Below are positions 1-5,389 of a stretch of DNA of 6,443 nt, piece by piece (within the stretch, counting starts at the first letter, position 1; each line of letters starts with the position of its first letter). Below the pieces are notes generated by a model, which was not told the DNA's origin, did not search any database, and worked only from the letters and a program-made list of their open reading frames with translations. The stretch comes from an uncultured Rubrobacteraceae bacterium (GTDB taxonomy: Bacteria > Actinomycetota > Rubrobacteria > Rubrobacterales > Rubrobacteraceae): assembly GCA_902806105.1 (NCBI GenBank), contig CADCVI010000164.1, forward strand, positions 290 through 6,732, given 5' to 3'. The translations under genes were made by a program, and so were the position numbers.

Positions 1-35
1 GTTTGAATCTGAAGAAACCCCTGCAAATCGTCTTA

Positions 36-119
36 TGCCGGAGGTGGGACTCGAACCCACACGAGGTTGCCCTCACCGGATTTTGAGTCCGGCGCGTCTA
101 CCGATTCCGCCACTCCGGC
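36..119 (-). tRNA. tRNA-Leu, anticodon CAA
   Basis: Read on the minus strand, this 84-nt stretch folds as a complete class II tRNA. A 7-bp acceptor stem pairs GCCGGAG with CTCCGGC and is followed by discriminator A. There is a D-arm with GCG/CGC, an anticodon stem CCGGA/TCCGG closing the 7-nt loop CTCAAAA, a long variable arm (GAGGG-CAA-CCCTC), and a T-arm GTGGG-TTCGAGT-CCCAC. The long variable arm, discriminator A and anticodon CAA (reads UUG) together identify leucine. The 3' CCA is not encoded, since the bases after the discriminator read TAA, so it must be added after transcription. The gene is divergent from the liv operon and has a TACAAT -10 box about 20 bp upstream. No clear intrinsic terminator is visible in the 35 bases left in the window beyond its 3' end. 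Confidence 0.97.
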
Positions 120-139
120 GCACGGATACTGCGGTGAGG

Positions 140-145
140 ATTGTA
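140..145 (-). promoter_or_regulatory. -10 box of the tRNA-Leu promoter
   Basis: On the minus strand this hexamer is TACAAT, five of six matches to TATAAT. It lies 20 bp before the tRNA 5' end, so transcription would begin about 13 nt upstream of the mature tRNA, a normal leader for RNase P processing. I find no good -35 hexamer 16-18 bp further upstream (about 162-169 on the plus strand), so only the -10 is called. Confidence 0.5.
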
Positions 146-171
146 CCATGGGCCGAAAGTGCTCCGCTTTG

Positions 172-201
172 TTGACACGGAGAAGCCGACGATAGGATAA
201 T
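172..201 (+). promoter_or_regulatory. sigma70-type promoter of the liv operon
   Basis: A perfect -35 box TTGACA (172-177) and a -10 box GATAAT (196-201, five of six matches) are separated by 18 bp. This is the strongest promoter-like match I found in the window. The predicted start of transcription is near 208, giving livK a leader of about 67 nt. The -35 box sits back to back with the upstream part of the divergent tRNA-Leu promoter, so the two promoters share the same short intergenic DNA. Confidence 0.7.
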
Positions 202-204
202 TTC

Positions 205-222
205 GTTAAATGAAGCTTAAAC
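205..222 (+). repeat. imperfect inverted repeat at the liv transcription start
   Basis: GTTAAA (205-210) and TTAAAC (217-222) are inverted copies with one mismatch in six positions, separated by 6 bp. They surround the predicted start of transcription. The size and position would suit an operator for a dimeric repressor, but an AT-rich hexamer pair of this quality can arise by chance, so the regulatory role is only an inference. Confidence 0.25.
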
Positions 223-242
223 ATGAGCGTTTTGGGGACTAG
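210..242 (+). other. candidate 10-codon leader peptide ORF upstream of livK
   Basis: ATG at 210 opens a short frame, MKLKHERFGD, closed by TAG at 240-242. The ATG lies 8 nt after the last base of the liv -10 box and so within a few bases of the predicted transcript 5' end. If translated, it would most likely be as a leaderless ORF, since it has no Shine-Dalgarno. Its stop codon lies inside the first GGGGACTAG repeat, 32 nt before the livK start. The peptide has only one leucine and no valine or isoleucine, so it is not a classical attenuation leader with a run of regulatory codons. A random short ORF is a serious alternative. Confidence 0.2.
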
Positions 243-263
243 CGATCAGTTAGCGGGGACTAG
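234..263 (+). repeat. pair of GGGGACTAG direct repeats in the livK leader
   Basis: Two identical 9-bp copies lie at 234-242 and 255-263, starting exactly 21 bp apart, which is two turns of the DNA helix. The second copy ends directly against the livK Shine-Dalgarno (AAGGAGG, 264-270). Same-face spacing suits a protein binding DNA in tandem, and the position in the leader would also allow a role in the mRNA near the ribosome-binding site. Function is inferred from position only. Confidence 0.4.
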
Positions 264-274
264 AAGGAGGCAGG

Positions 275-1531
275 GTGAAGGAGAGACGTCGGGTAGGGGT
301 GCTCGCGGTGCTGGTAGCGGCGCTCCTCGTCGTTGGATGCGGCGGCGGGGAGCAGGGTGGTGGCGGCGGTGGTGGAGGCGAGACGCCTACCGCTACCATC
401 GTGAGCGATTTCCCGTTGCAGGGATCCTCCAGACCGCAGAACGAGACCATCGTCAACGCCATAACGCTGGCCTTGGAGGAGCGAGATTACATGGCCGGGG
501 ACGTACAGATCACCTACACCTCCCAGGACGACGCCACGGCCCAGGCCGGACAGTGGGACGAGGCTCGGTGCAGTGAGAACGCGCAGACTGCGGCCCAGGA
601 CGAGTCTATAGTTGGTTGGATCGGGCCGTTCAACTCGGGGTGTGCTGCCGTGGAGATTCCGATCCTCAACCAGGCTGGACTCGCGATGGTCAGCCCGGCT
701 AACACGGCCCTGGGGTTGACCAAGGAGGGCGGTGAGCCCGCCGAGCCCGAGCAGTACTACCCGACCGGCGAGCGTAACTACACGCGTGTGATCGTGGCCG
801 ACGACAAGCAGGGCCGCGCGGGCGCCGTCTACATGCAAGACCTGGGCGTCCAGAGCGTTTACATCCTCGATGACCAGGAGACCTACGGCAAAGGTCTTGC
901 GGACCAGTTCCAGGCAGCCGCGGAAGACCTCGGGATACAAGTGCTGGGACGCGAGAGCATAGACGGCGACGCGGCCAACTACCGCTCGCTGATGACCCAG
1001 ATCGCCCAGACGCAGCCGGATGCCATCTACTTCGGCGGCATCACCCAGAATAACGCCGGCCAGCTCGTCTCCGACAAGGTAGGAGTCGGGATGAACAACT
1101 CGGAGGTGCTCTTCATGGGCCCAGACGGGATCCTGGAGGAGGAGTTTCTCAGCGCTGCGGGTGACGCAGCCGACGGCATCTACATAACCTTCGGCGGATT
1201 GCCCGCGAGTGAGCTCCCCGGCGCGGGCCAAGAGTTCGTCTCGAAGTACGAGGAGAGGTTCCCCGATTCGAGCATCGAGGCATACACCACCTATGGCTAC
1301 GAGGCAGCCAACGTGATGCTCGACGCTATCGAGAGGGCTTACAACGCTGACGGCGAGGTCACGAGAGCGGGCGTCGTCCGGGAGCTGTTCGCGACCCAAG
1401 ACTACAATGGTACCGTAGGCACCTGGAGCTTCGACGCGGACGGTGACACTACCCTCACTCAGCTCTCCGGAAACCGGGTAGTAGACGGCGAGTTCGAGTT
1501 CGACAGGGTCATCGACGTCAGCGGGGCTTAG
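275..1531 (+). CDS. livK: branched-chain amino-acid ABC transporter, substrate-binding lipoprotein
   Basis: This 418-residue protein is the extracytoplasmic receptor that captures the substrate and delivers it to LivHM. The GTG start is preceded by AAGGAGG (264-270), and an in-frame TAG at 251-253 rules out a much longer start. Residues 1-22 form a lipoprotein signal: basic MKERRR, a hydrophobic core, and a lipobox VVGC with Cys22 as the likely lipid anchor. A glycine-rich tether follows (eight glycines at 28-35), then a type I periplasmic-binding fold of the Peripla_BP_6/LivJ-LivK kind. Recognisable parts are the GWIGPFNSGCAA segment (114-125) and DDQETYGKG (199-207). Cys99 and Cys123 sit where E. 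coli LivJ has its single disulfide, so a disulfide is likely here. Length is slightly above the usual 370-400 because of the linker. First gene of a liv operon, so the ligand is probably Leu/Ile/Val, but related receptors bind amides, urea or aromatic acids and the exact ligand cannot be read from sequence. Confidence 0.92.
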   Translation: MKERRRVGVLAVLVAALLVVGCGGGEQGGGGGGGGETPTATIVSDFPLQGSSRPQNETIVNAITLALEERDYMAGDVQITYTSQDDATAQAGQWDEARCSENAQTAAQDESIVGWIGPFNSGCAAVEIPILNQAGLAMVSPANTALGLTKEGGEPAEPEQYYPTGERNYTRVIVADDKQGRAGAVYMQDLGVQSVYILDDQETYGKGLADQFQAAAEDLGIQVLGRESIDGDAANYRSLMTQIAQTQPDAIYFGGITQNNAGQLVSDKVGVGMNNSEVLFMGPDGILEEEFLSAAGDAADGIYITFGGLPASELPGAGQEFVSKYEERFPDSSIEAYTTYGYEAANVMLDAIERAYNADGEVTRAGVVRELFATQDYNGTVGTWSFDADGDTTLTQLSGNRVVDGEFEFDRVIDVSGA

Positions 1532-1548
1532 CTAATTCAAAGGTAAAG

Positions 1549-1574
1549 GCGGGGGATCTACTCTGGTCCCCCGC
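1549..1574 (+). promoter_or_regulatory. intercistronic hairpin between livK and livH
   Basis: GCGGGGGA (1549-1556) pairs perfectly with TCCCCCGC (1567-1574). Two further pairs, U-G and C-G, can extend the stem inward to leave a 6-nt loop. The stem is not followed by a U-tract (next bases TCTAGAG), so it does not look like an intrinsic terminator. In transporter operons such structures after the binding-protein gene often protect the upstream mRNA from 3' exonucleases, so that more receptor than permease is made. That role is inferred here. Confidence 0.6.
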
Positions 1575-1592
1575 TCTAGAGAAGGTAACGGT

Positions 1593-2687
1593 ATGGCTAC
1601 CACGCAAGAGGCGAAGCCAAAGGGTGCGGCCCTCCTCGACAACGTCAGGGCTTCGAGCTGGTCGTCGCGCATCGCCGTGGCGATCATCGCGGCTCTAGTG
1701 ATCCTGCTGCTCGTGCAGGCGGTCAGGGATCCCGGCCAGTTCGCCTCGCAGTTCCTTATAGGGCTGACCAACGGGGCCATCATCGCACTGATCGCTCTGG
1801 GCTACACGCTCGTCTACGGCATCATCGAACTCATCAACTTCGCCCACGGCGACAATTTTATGATCGGCTCCTTCACCGGTGTTACGGTATTGAGCGGCAC
1901 GTTTCTGGGCCTGGGATTATTCGCCCCGATAGACGGGGGCAGCGGGACCGCGTTGAAGATAGTAGGGGTGCTCTTCGCGCTCGTGGTCGCGATGGTCGTG
2001 TGCGGCCTCGTCAACGTCGGAATGGAGCGCATAGCATATAAACCCTTGCGCAACTCACCGCGGTTGGCGGTGCTCATCACGGCCATCGGCATGTCGTTCA
2101 TCCTGCAGAACGTTGGCCTCGCTTGGAAGGACGCCTCCCAGATACCTTTTCCGTCCCTGATCTCCAGTGCCAACATGCTCGCCGGGGTAACAGACGAGAT
2201 CACCTTCCGCTGGAAGGATCTCTTCGTTCTCGTGGTGACGGTGCCGCTCCTCGTTGCCCTCTCCTATTTCATTAGCAGCACGAAGCAGGGCAAGGCGATG
2301 CGCGCCGTGGCACAGGACAAGGAGGCTGCGGCGATGGTTGGCATAAACGTCAACCGCACCATCTCCATAGCCTTTCTCCTCGGCGGCATCCTCGCCGGGG
2401 CGGCGGGCGTGATGTTCGGGCTCTTCAACGGCACGACCGTCTTCGACATCGGGCTCAGACAGGGGCTCTATGCGTTCACGGCCGCCGTTTTGGGCGGTAT
2501 CGGAAACCTCACCGGGGCCGTGGTGGGCGGGATACTCATCGGCGTTATCGGCTCGATGACCGACCAGTACATTGGCGTGAGATGGACGGATGTCGTGATC
2601 TTTACCGTGCTCATATTGGTCCTGGTCTTCCGGCCGCGCGGCCTGCTGGGCGACCGCTCCGCCGTTCAGGGCGGCGGGGGAGAGTAG
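1593..2687 (+). CDS. livH: branched-chain amino-acid ABC transporter, permease LivH
   Basis: This 364-residue integral membrane protein is one of the two channel-forming subunits in the cytoplasmic membrane. The ATG is preceded by AGAAGG (1580-1585) at 7-nt spacing. The family signature GYTLVYGIIELINFAHGD lies at residues 70-87. A cytoplasmic coupling loop of the EAA type, from GKAMRAVAQDKEAA to GINV (about 233-253), would contact the ATPases. The C-terminus has the usual RPRG ending (347-350). Family members are usually about 290-310 residues and begin near the equivalent of Phe50. Here about 48 extra N-terminal residues include a polar stretch (1-26) and an additional strongly hydrophobic segment (27-44) that looks like an extra membrane helix. 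The stop codon is separated by one base from livM, whose Shine-Dalgarno lies inside the livH end. Confidence 0.95.
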   Translation: MATTQEAKPKGAALLDNVRASSWSSRIAVAIIAALVILLLVQAVRDPGQFASQFLIGLTNGAIIALIALGYTLVYGIIELINFAHGDNFMIGSFTGVTVLSGTFLGLGLFAPIDGGSGTALKIVGVLFALVVAMVVCGLVNVGMERIAYKPLRNSPRLAVLITAIGMSFILQNVGLAWKDASQIPFPSLISSANMLAGVTDEITFRWKDLFVLVVTVPLLVALSYFISSTKQGKAMRAVAQDKEAAAMVGINVNRTISIAFLLGGILAGAAGVMFGLFNGTTVFDIGLRQGLYAFTAAVLGGIGNLTGAVVGGILIGVIGSMTDQYIGVRWTDVVIFTVLILVLVFRPRGLLGDRSAVQGGGGE

Positions 2688-2688
2688 A

Positions 2689-3855
2689 ATGGCGTCGCCG
2701 GGGGCGGCCCTGAGACGCTTCGGGTTGCCGGTCGGTTTGATCCTGCTGGCGTTCCTGTTCCCGCTCATAAACGAGGTCCTCGGCACGAACCTGATGTTCC
2801 CGGTGATCGTGGTGGCCGTCTACGTGATGCTCGCCCTGGGGCTCAACATCGTTGTAGGGTTCGCCGGGCTTCTGGACCTCGGGTTCGTGGCGTTCTACGC
2901 TCTGGGGGCTTACGTAGTTGGTTGGTTCGCCTCGACCCACTTCAGCGGGGTGAACTTCGCTTTCCTCTCGGCGTTGCCTACCAGCGGGTCTCTGCCGGGG
3001 ATACACGTCTCGTTCTGGATCCTGCTCCTCGGCGCCGGGGCCTTCGCGGCGTTCTGGGGCGTCATTATCGGGGCGCCTACCCTGAGGCTGCGCGGGGATT
3101 ACCTCGCCATCGTTACCCTCGGGTTCGGAGAGATCATCCCTCGTTTCTTCATAAATGGGGACGATATCTTCGGCTACAACCTGACCAACGGCACGGTCGG
3201 CATCAAGGGGATAGACTCGCCCGGTATTCCGTTCGTGCCTTCGAGGGGCTGGCAGCAGTTCGGAACGCTCGACCTGAACCCCTGGTACTACACGATCCTG
3301 GTGCTGGTCCTCATTACGGTCTTTGTCAACATACGCCTGCGGGACTCGCGGCTCGGGCGGGCCTGGATCGCGGTGCGCGAAGACGAGACTGCTGCGGCGG
3401 CGATGGGCGTGAACCTGGTGACGACGAAGCTCTGGGCGTACGCTTTGGGCGCGACGTTCGGCGGGCTCGCGGGGGCCTTCTACGGGGCGTTCATAAAGAG
3501 CATCTTCCCGTCGAGCTTCTCGTTCAACGTCTCCGTACTCGTTTTATGCATGGTCGTGTTGGGCGGTATGGGGAACATCTACGGCGTGATCCTGGGAGCC
3601 ATCGTGTTGCAAGGCGCGAACTTCTACTTCCTGCCGCAGTTGAACATATGGGTACACGACATCGGCACGGCCTTCTCAAGCCCCTTCCTGGCGAACGTGG
3701 ATATCCCCAAGTACAACTACTTCCTCTTCGGCGTTATTCTGGTTGCGATGATGCTACTGAGACCCGAGGGCATAATCCCGAACCGCCAGCGCCAGGAGGA
3801 GCTGCGCGAGGGAGACGAGGACGACAGAGCCACAGAGGTCACCGGTGTCACCTGA
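2689..3855 (+). CDS. livM: branched-chain amino-acid ABC transporter, permease LivM
   Basis: This 388-residue membrane protein is the second channel subunit, partner of LivH. The ATG follows the livH stop by one base and is served by GGAG (2679-2682) at 6-nt spacing, an arrangement that suggests translational coupling. Landmarks are the N-terminal signature from LGLNIVVGFAGLLDLGF (50-66) through the GAY at 73-75, the family motif LRLRGDYLAIVTLGFGEI (132-149), the coupling loop GRAWIAVREDETAA (from 223) ending at GVN (240-242), and RPEG (358-361). Many hydrophobic segments span the length. The tail after residue 366 is short, highly charged and cytoplasmic in character, with several Glu, Asp and Arg residues. 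The last 11 bases overlap livG. No damage to the frame is seen. Confidence 0.95.
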   Translation: MASPGAALRRFGLPVGLILLAFLFPLINEVLGTNLMFPVIVVAVYVMLALGLNIVVGFAGLLDLGFVAFYALGAYVVGWFASTHFSGVNFAFLSALPTSGSLPGIHVSFWILLLGAGAFAAFWGVIIGAPTLRLRGDYLAIVTLGFGEIIPRFFINGDDIFGYNLTNGTVGIKGIDSPGIPFVPSRGWQQFGTLDLNPWYYTILVLVLITVFVNIRLRDSRLGRAWIAVREDETAAAAMGVNLVTTKLWAYALGATFGGLAGAFYGAFIKSIFPSSFSFNVSVLVLCMVVLGGMGNIYGVILGAIVLQGANFYFLPQLNIWVHDIGTAFSSPFLANVDIPKYNYFLFGVILVAMMLLRPEGIIPNRQRQEELREGDEDDRATEVTGVT

Positions 3856-4645
3856 AGCAGGAAACGGGACGGGGACGTCGAAGATCCTCGAAGCTCGCAG
3901 CATAACCAAGGTCTTCGGCGGCCTCGTGGCCGTCAACTCTGTTGACTTCGACATCCCCGAGAAGGGGATAGTCAGCCTTATAGGCCCGAACGGAGCGGGT
4001 AAGACTACGTTCTTCAACATGGTGAGCGGTCTCTACAAGCCTACCTCGGGGAGCTTCGTCTTCGGCGGCACGGAGATGACGAGGCTCGAGGCGCACCAGC
4101 GGGCGCGGATGGGGATCGGCCGCACCTTCCAGAACATCAGGCTCTTCGGGACGATGAGCGCCGTAGACAACGTGCTGGCCGGGATGCATACCCGGCTCAA
4201 GAGCGGCATCCTCGGCTCGATCCTGCAGACCCCTGGGGTACGGCGCGAGGAGAAGGAGGCGCGCGAGATGGCGGTCGAGCTCTTGAGGTTCGTGGGCCTG
4301 CGGGGTCGGGAGACTTTTGCCAAGAACCTCCCCTATGGAGACCAGCGGCGGCTGGAGATCGCCCGGGCTCTGGCCTCCGAGCCGAAGCTACTCTTGCTCG
4401 ACGAGCCGACGGCCGGGATGAACCCGCAGGAGACGGCGCGCCTGACGCAGCTTATAGGGAGGCTCAGAGAGGAACGTGGCATCTCCATCCTCCTTATCGA
4501 GCACGAGATGAGGGTAGTCATGAGCATCTCCGACAGGGTGACTGTGCTCGACCACGGAGAGAAGATCTCCGAGGGTTCTCCTGCGGAGGTGCGTGAGGAT
4601 CCAAGGGTCATCGAGGCTTACCTCGGCACGGCGAGGACAGGATAA
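3845..4645 (+). CDS. livG: branched-chain amino-acid ABC transporter, ATP-binding protein LivG
   Basis: This 266-residue cytoplasmic ATPase is one of two that power LivHM. The GTG start overlaps the livM end by 11 nt and is preceded by AGAGG (3834-3838). No other start codon precedes the conserved domain. All ABC elements are present: Walker A GPNGAGKTT (47-55), Q-loop Gln96 in GRTFQNIRLF, signature YGDQRRLEIARAL (164-176), Walker B LLLLDEP (182-188) with catalytic Glu187, and switch His220 in LLIEHEM. The YGDQ form replaces the canonical SGGQ, which is usual in the LivG group. The insertion after the Q-loop (about 115-140) and the C-terminal EAYLG are also typical. With a full Q-loop and His switch, this subunit looks fully capable of hydrolysis. 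The first 12 residues are a poorly conserved polar extension. Confidence 0.96.
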   Translation: MSPEAGNGTGTSKILEARSITKVFGGLVAVNSVDFDIPEKGIVSLIGPNGAGKTTFFNMVSGLYKPTSGSFVFGGTEMTRLEAHQRARMGIGRTFQNIRLFGTMSAVDNVLAGMHTRLKSGILGSILQTPGVRREEKEAREMAVELLRFVGLRGRETFAKNLPYGDQRRLEIARALASEPKLLLLDEPTAGMNPQETARLTQLIGRLREERGISILLIEHEMRVVMSISDRVTVLDHGEKISEGSPAEVREDPRVIEAYLGTARTG

Positions 4646-4648
4646 GAG

Positions 4649-5362
4649 GTGGCGCTCCTCGAAGTAGAGAACATACACAGCTATTACGGCAACATCCACG
4701 CCCTGAGGGGCGTCTCCTTAACCGTCGAGGAGGGAGAGGTCGTCACGCTCATCGGCTCCAACGGGGCCGGGAAGACGACGACGTTGCGCTCCATACACGG
4801 GATACTGCCGCCGAGGGAGGGGAGGATCGTCTTCCGCGGCGAGGAGATACAGGGCGTACCGGCGCACGGCATGATCGGCAAGGGCATAGCCCAGAGCCCG
4901 GAGGGACGTAAGGTCTTCCACCGCATGACGGTGCTCGAAAACCTGGAGATGGGCGCCTACCACCGCAACGACCGCGCCGAGATTCGGCAGGACATGGATC
5001 GCGTCTTCGACCTCTTCCCGCGCCTGAAGGAGAGGACGAAGCAGGAGGCCGGCACGATGTCCGGCGGCGAGCAGCAGATGCTCGCCATCGGCCGCGCCCT
5101 CATGAGCCGCCCCAAACTCCTTCTTTTGGACGAGCCTTCGATGGGTCTCGCGCCCGTGCTCGTGGAGCGCATCTTCCAGATTATCGAGGAGATAAACAAG
5201 CAGGGCACGACGATACTGCTCGTCGAGCAGAACGCCAACGTGGCCCTGGAGATCGCTACCCGAGGCTACGTGCTGGAGAGCGGCGCTGTCGTAAACGCCG
5301 CTCCCGCCGAGAAGCTGCGCGAGGACCCGAAGGTGCGCGAGGCGTACCTGGGGGAGATTTAG
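4649..5362 (+). CDS. livF: branched-chain amino-acid ABC transporter, ATP-binding protein LivF
   Basis: This 237-residue protein is the second ATPase of the transporter, expected to pair with LivG. The GTG start is 3 nt after the livG stop and has AGGA (4639-4642) at 6-nt spacing. Walker A is GSNGAGKTT (36-44), the signature is SGGEQQMLAIGRAL (138-151), and Walker B is LLLLDEP (157-163) with Glu162. Two positions differ from a standard ABC ATPase: the Q-loop place has Pro84-Glu85 (SPEGRKVF) and the His-switch place has Gln194 (LVEQN). Both substitutions are characteristic of LivF proteins, so this is family-typical rather than damage, and it helps to tell LivF from LivG. Length is normal. It is the last liv gene; no terminator follows before polA, which starts 27 nt downstream. 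Confidence 0.96.
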   Translation: MALLEVENIHSYYGNIHALRGVSLTVEEGEVVTLIGSNGAGKTTTLRSIHGILPPREGRIVFRGEEIQGVPAHGMIGKGIAQSPEGRKVFHRMTVLENLEMGAYHRNDRAEIRQDMDRVFDLFPRLKERTKQEAGTMSGGEQQMLAIGRALMSRPKLLLLDEPSMGLAPVLVERIFQIIEEINKQGTTILLVEQNANVALEIATRGYVLESGAVVNAAPAEKLREDPKVREAYLGEI

Positions 5363-5368
5363 TCACAC

Positions 5369-5388
5369 CCTCCGGTATAATCAGGAGG
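5369..5388 (+). promoter_or_regulatory. possible hairpin sequestering the polA Shine-Dalgarno
   Basis: CCTCC (5369-5373) is perfectly complementary to GGAGG (5384-5388), giving a 5-bp, mostly G-C stem with a 10-nt loop that contains the TATAAT sequence. In mRNA reading through from livF the polA Shine-Dalgarno could be masked. mRNA started from the local -10 box would lack the CCTCC strand. The pairing is seen in sequence; the regulatory effect is inferred. Confidence 0.35.
5376..5381 (+). promoter_or_regulatory. -10 box of a likely polA promoter
   Basis: The hexamer is a perfect TATAAT. Its last base is 8 nt before the polA ATG, placing the expected transcription start at about 5387-5390, at or just before the start codon. 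No TTGACA-like -35 box is found 16-18 bp upstream (about 5352-5359), and there is no TGn extension. Such spacing is the hallmark of promoters for leaderless mRNAs, which are common in actinobacteria. Confidence 0.45.
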
Positions 5389-5389
5389 A

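Noticed and set aside
33..224. Minus-strand 63-codon frame
   Set aside because: It reads through the tRNA-Leu gene, so it is an artefact of the tRNA and its upstream region.
354..370. AGGGTGG resembling the start of a T-box antiterminator motif
   Set aside because: It lies within the polyglycine codons of livK, after the start codon, and the rest of the T-box consensus and any specifier structure are missing.
223..576. Plus-strand frame of 117 codons starting in the livK leader and overlapping livK
   Set aside because: Its product is a low-complexity Arg/Gly-rich out-of-frame reading of livK with only a weak GAAG upstream.
260..1399. Long antisense open frame (379 codons) over livK
   Set aside because: It mirrors the codon pattern of a high-GC gene, has no recognisable domain, and livK on the other strand has a full lipoprotein and binding-protein architecture.
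1549..1580. livK-livH hairpin as an intrinsic terminator
   Set aside because: No run of T follows the stem, and the downstream genes clearly belong to the same operon.
2055..2786. Minus-strand frame of 243 codons over livH
   Set aside because: A charged, His/Arg-rich antisense reading of a hydrophobic membrane protein gene, as expected from codon complementarity.
2922..3905. Plus-strand frame of 327 codons inside livM
   Set aside because: An Arg-rich out-of-frame reading of livM without hydrophobic or domain structure; livM has all family signatures.
4892..5230. LivF with non-standard Q-loop and His-switch residues as a broken ATPase
   Set aside because: Glu in the Q-loop position (PEGR) and Gln in place of the switch His (VEQN) are normal for LivF proteins.
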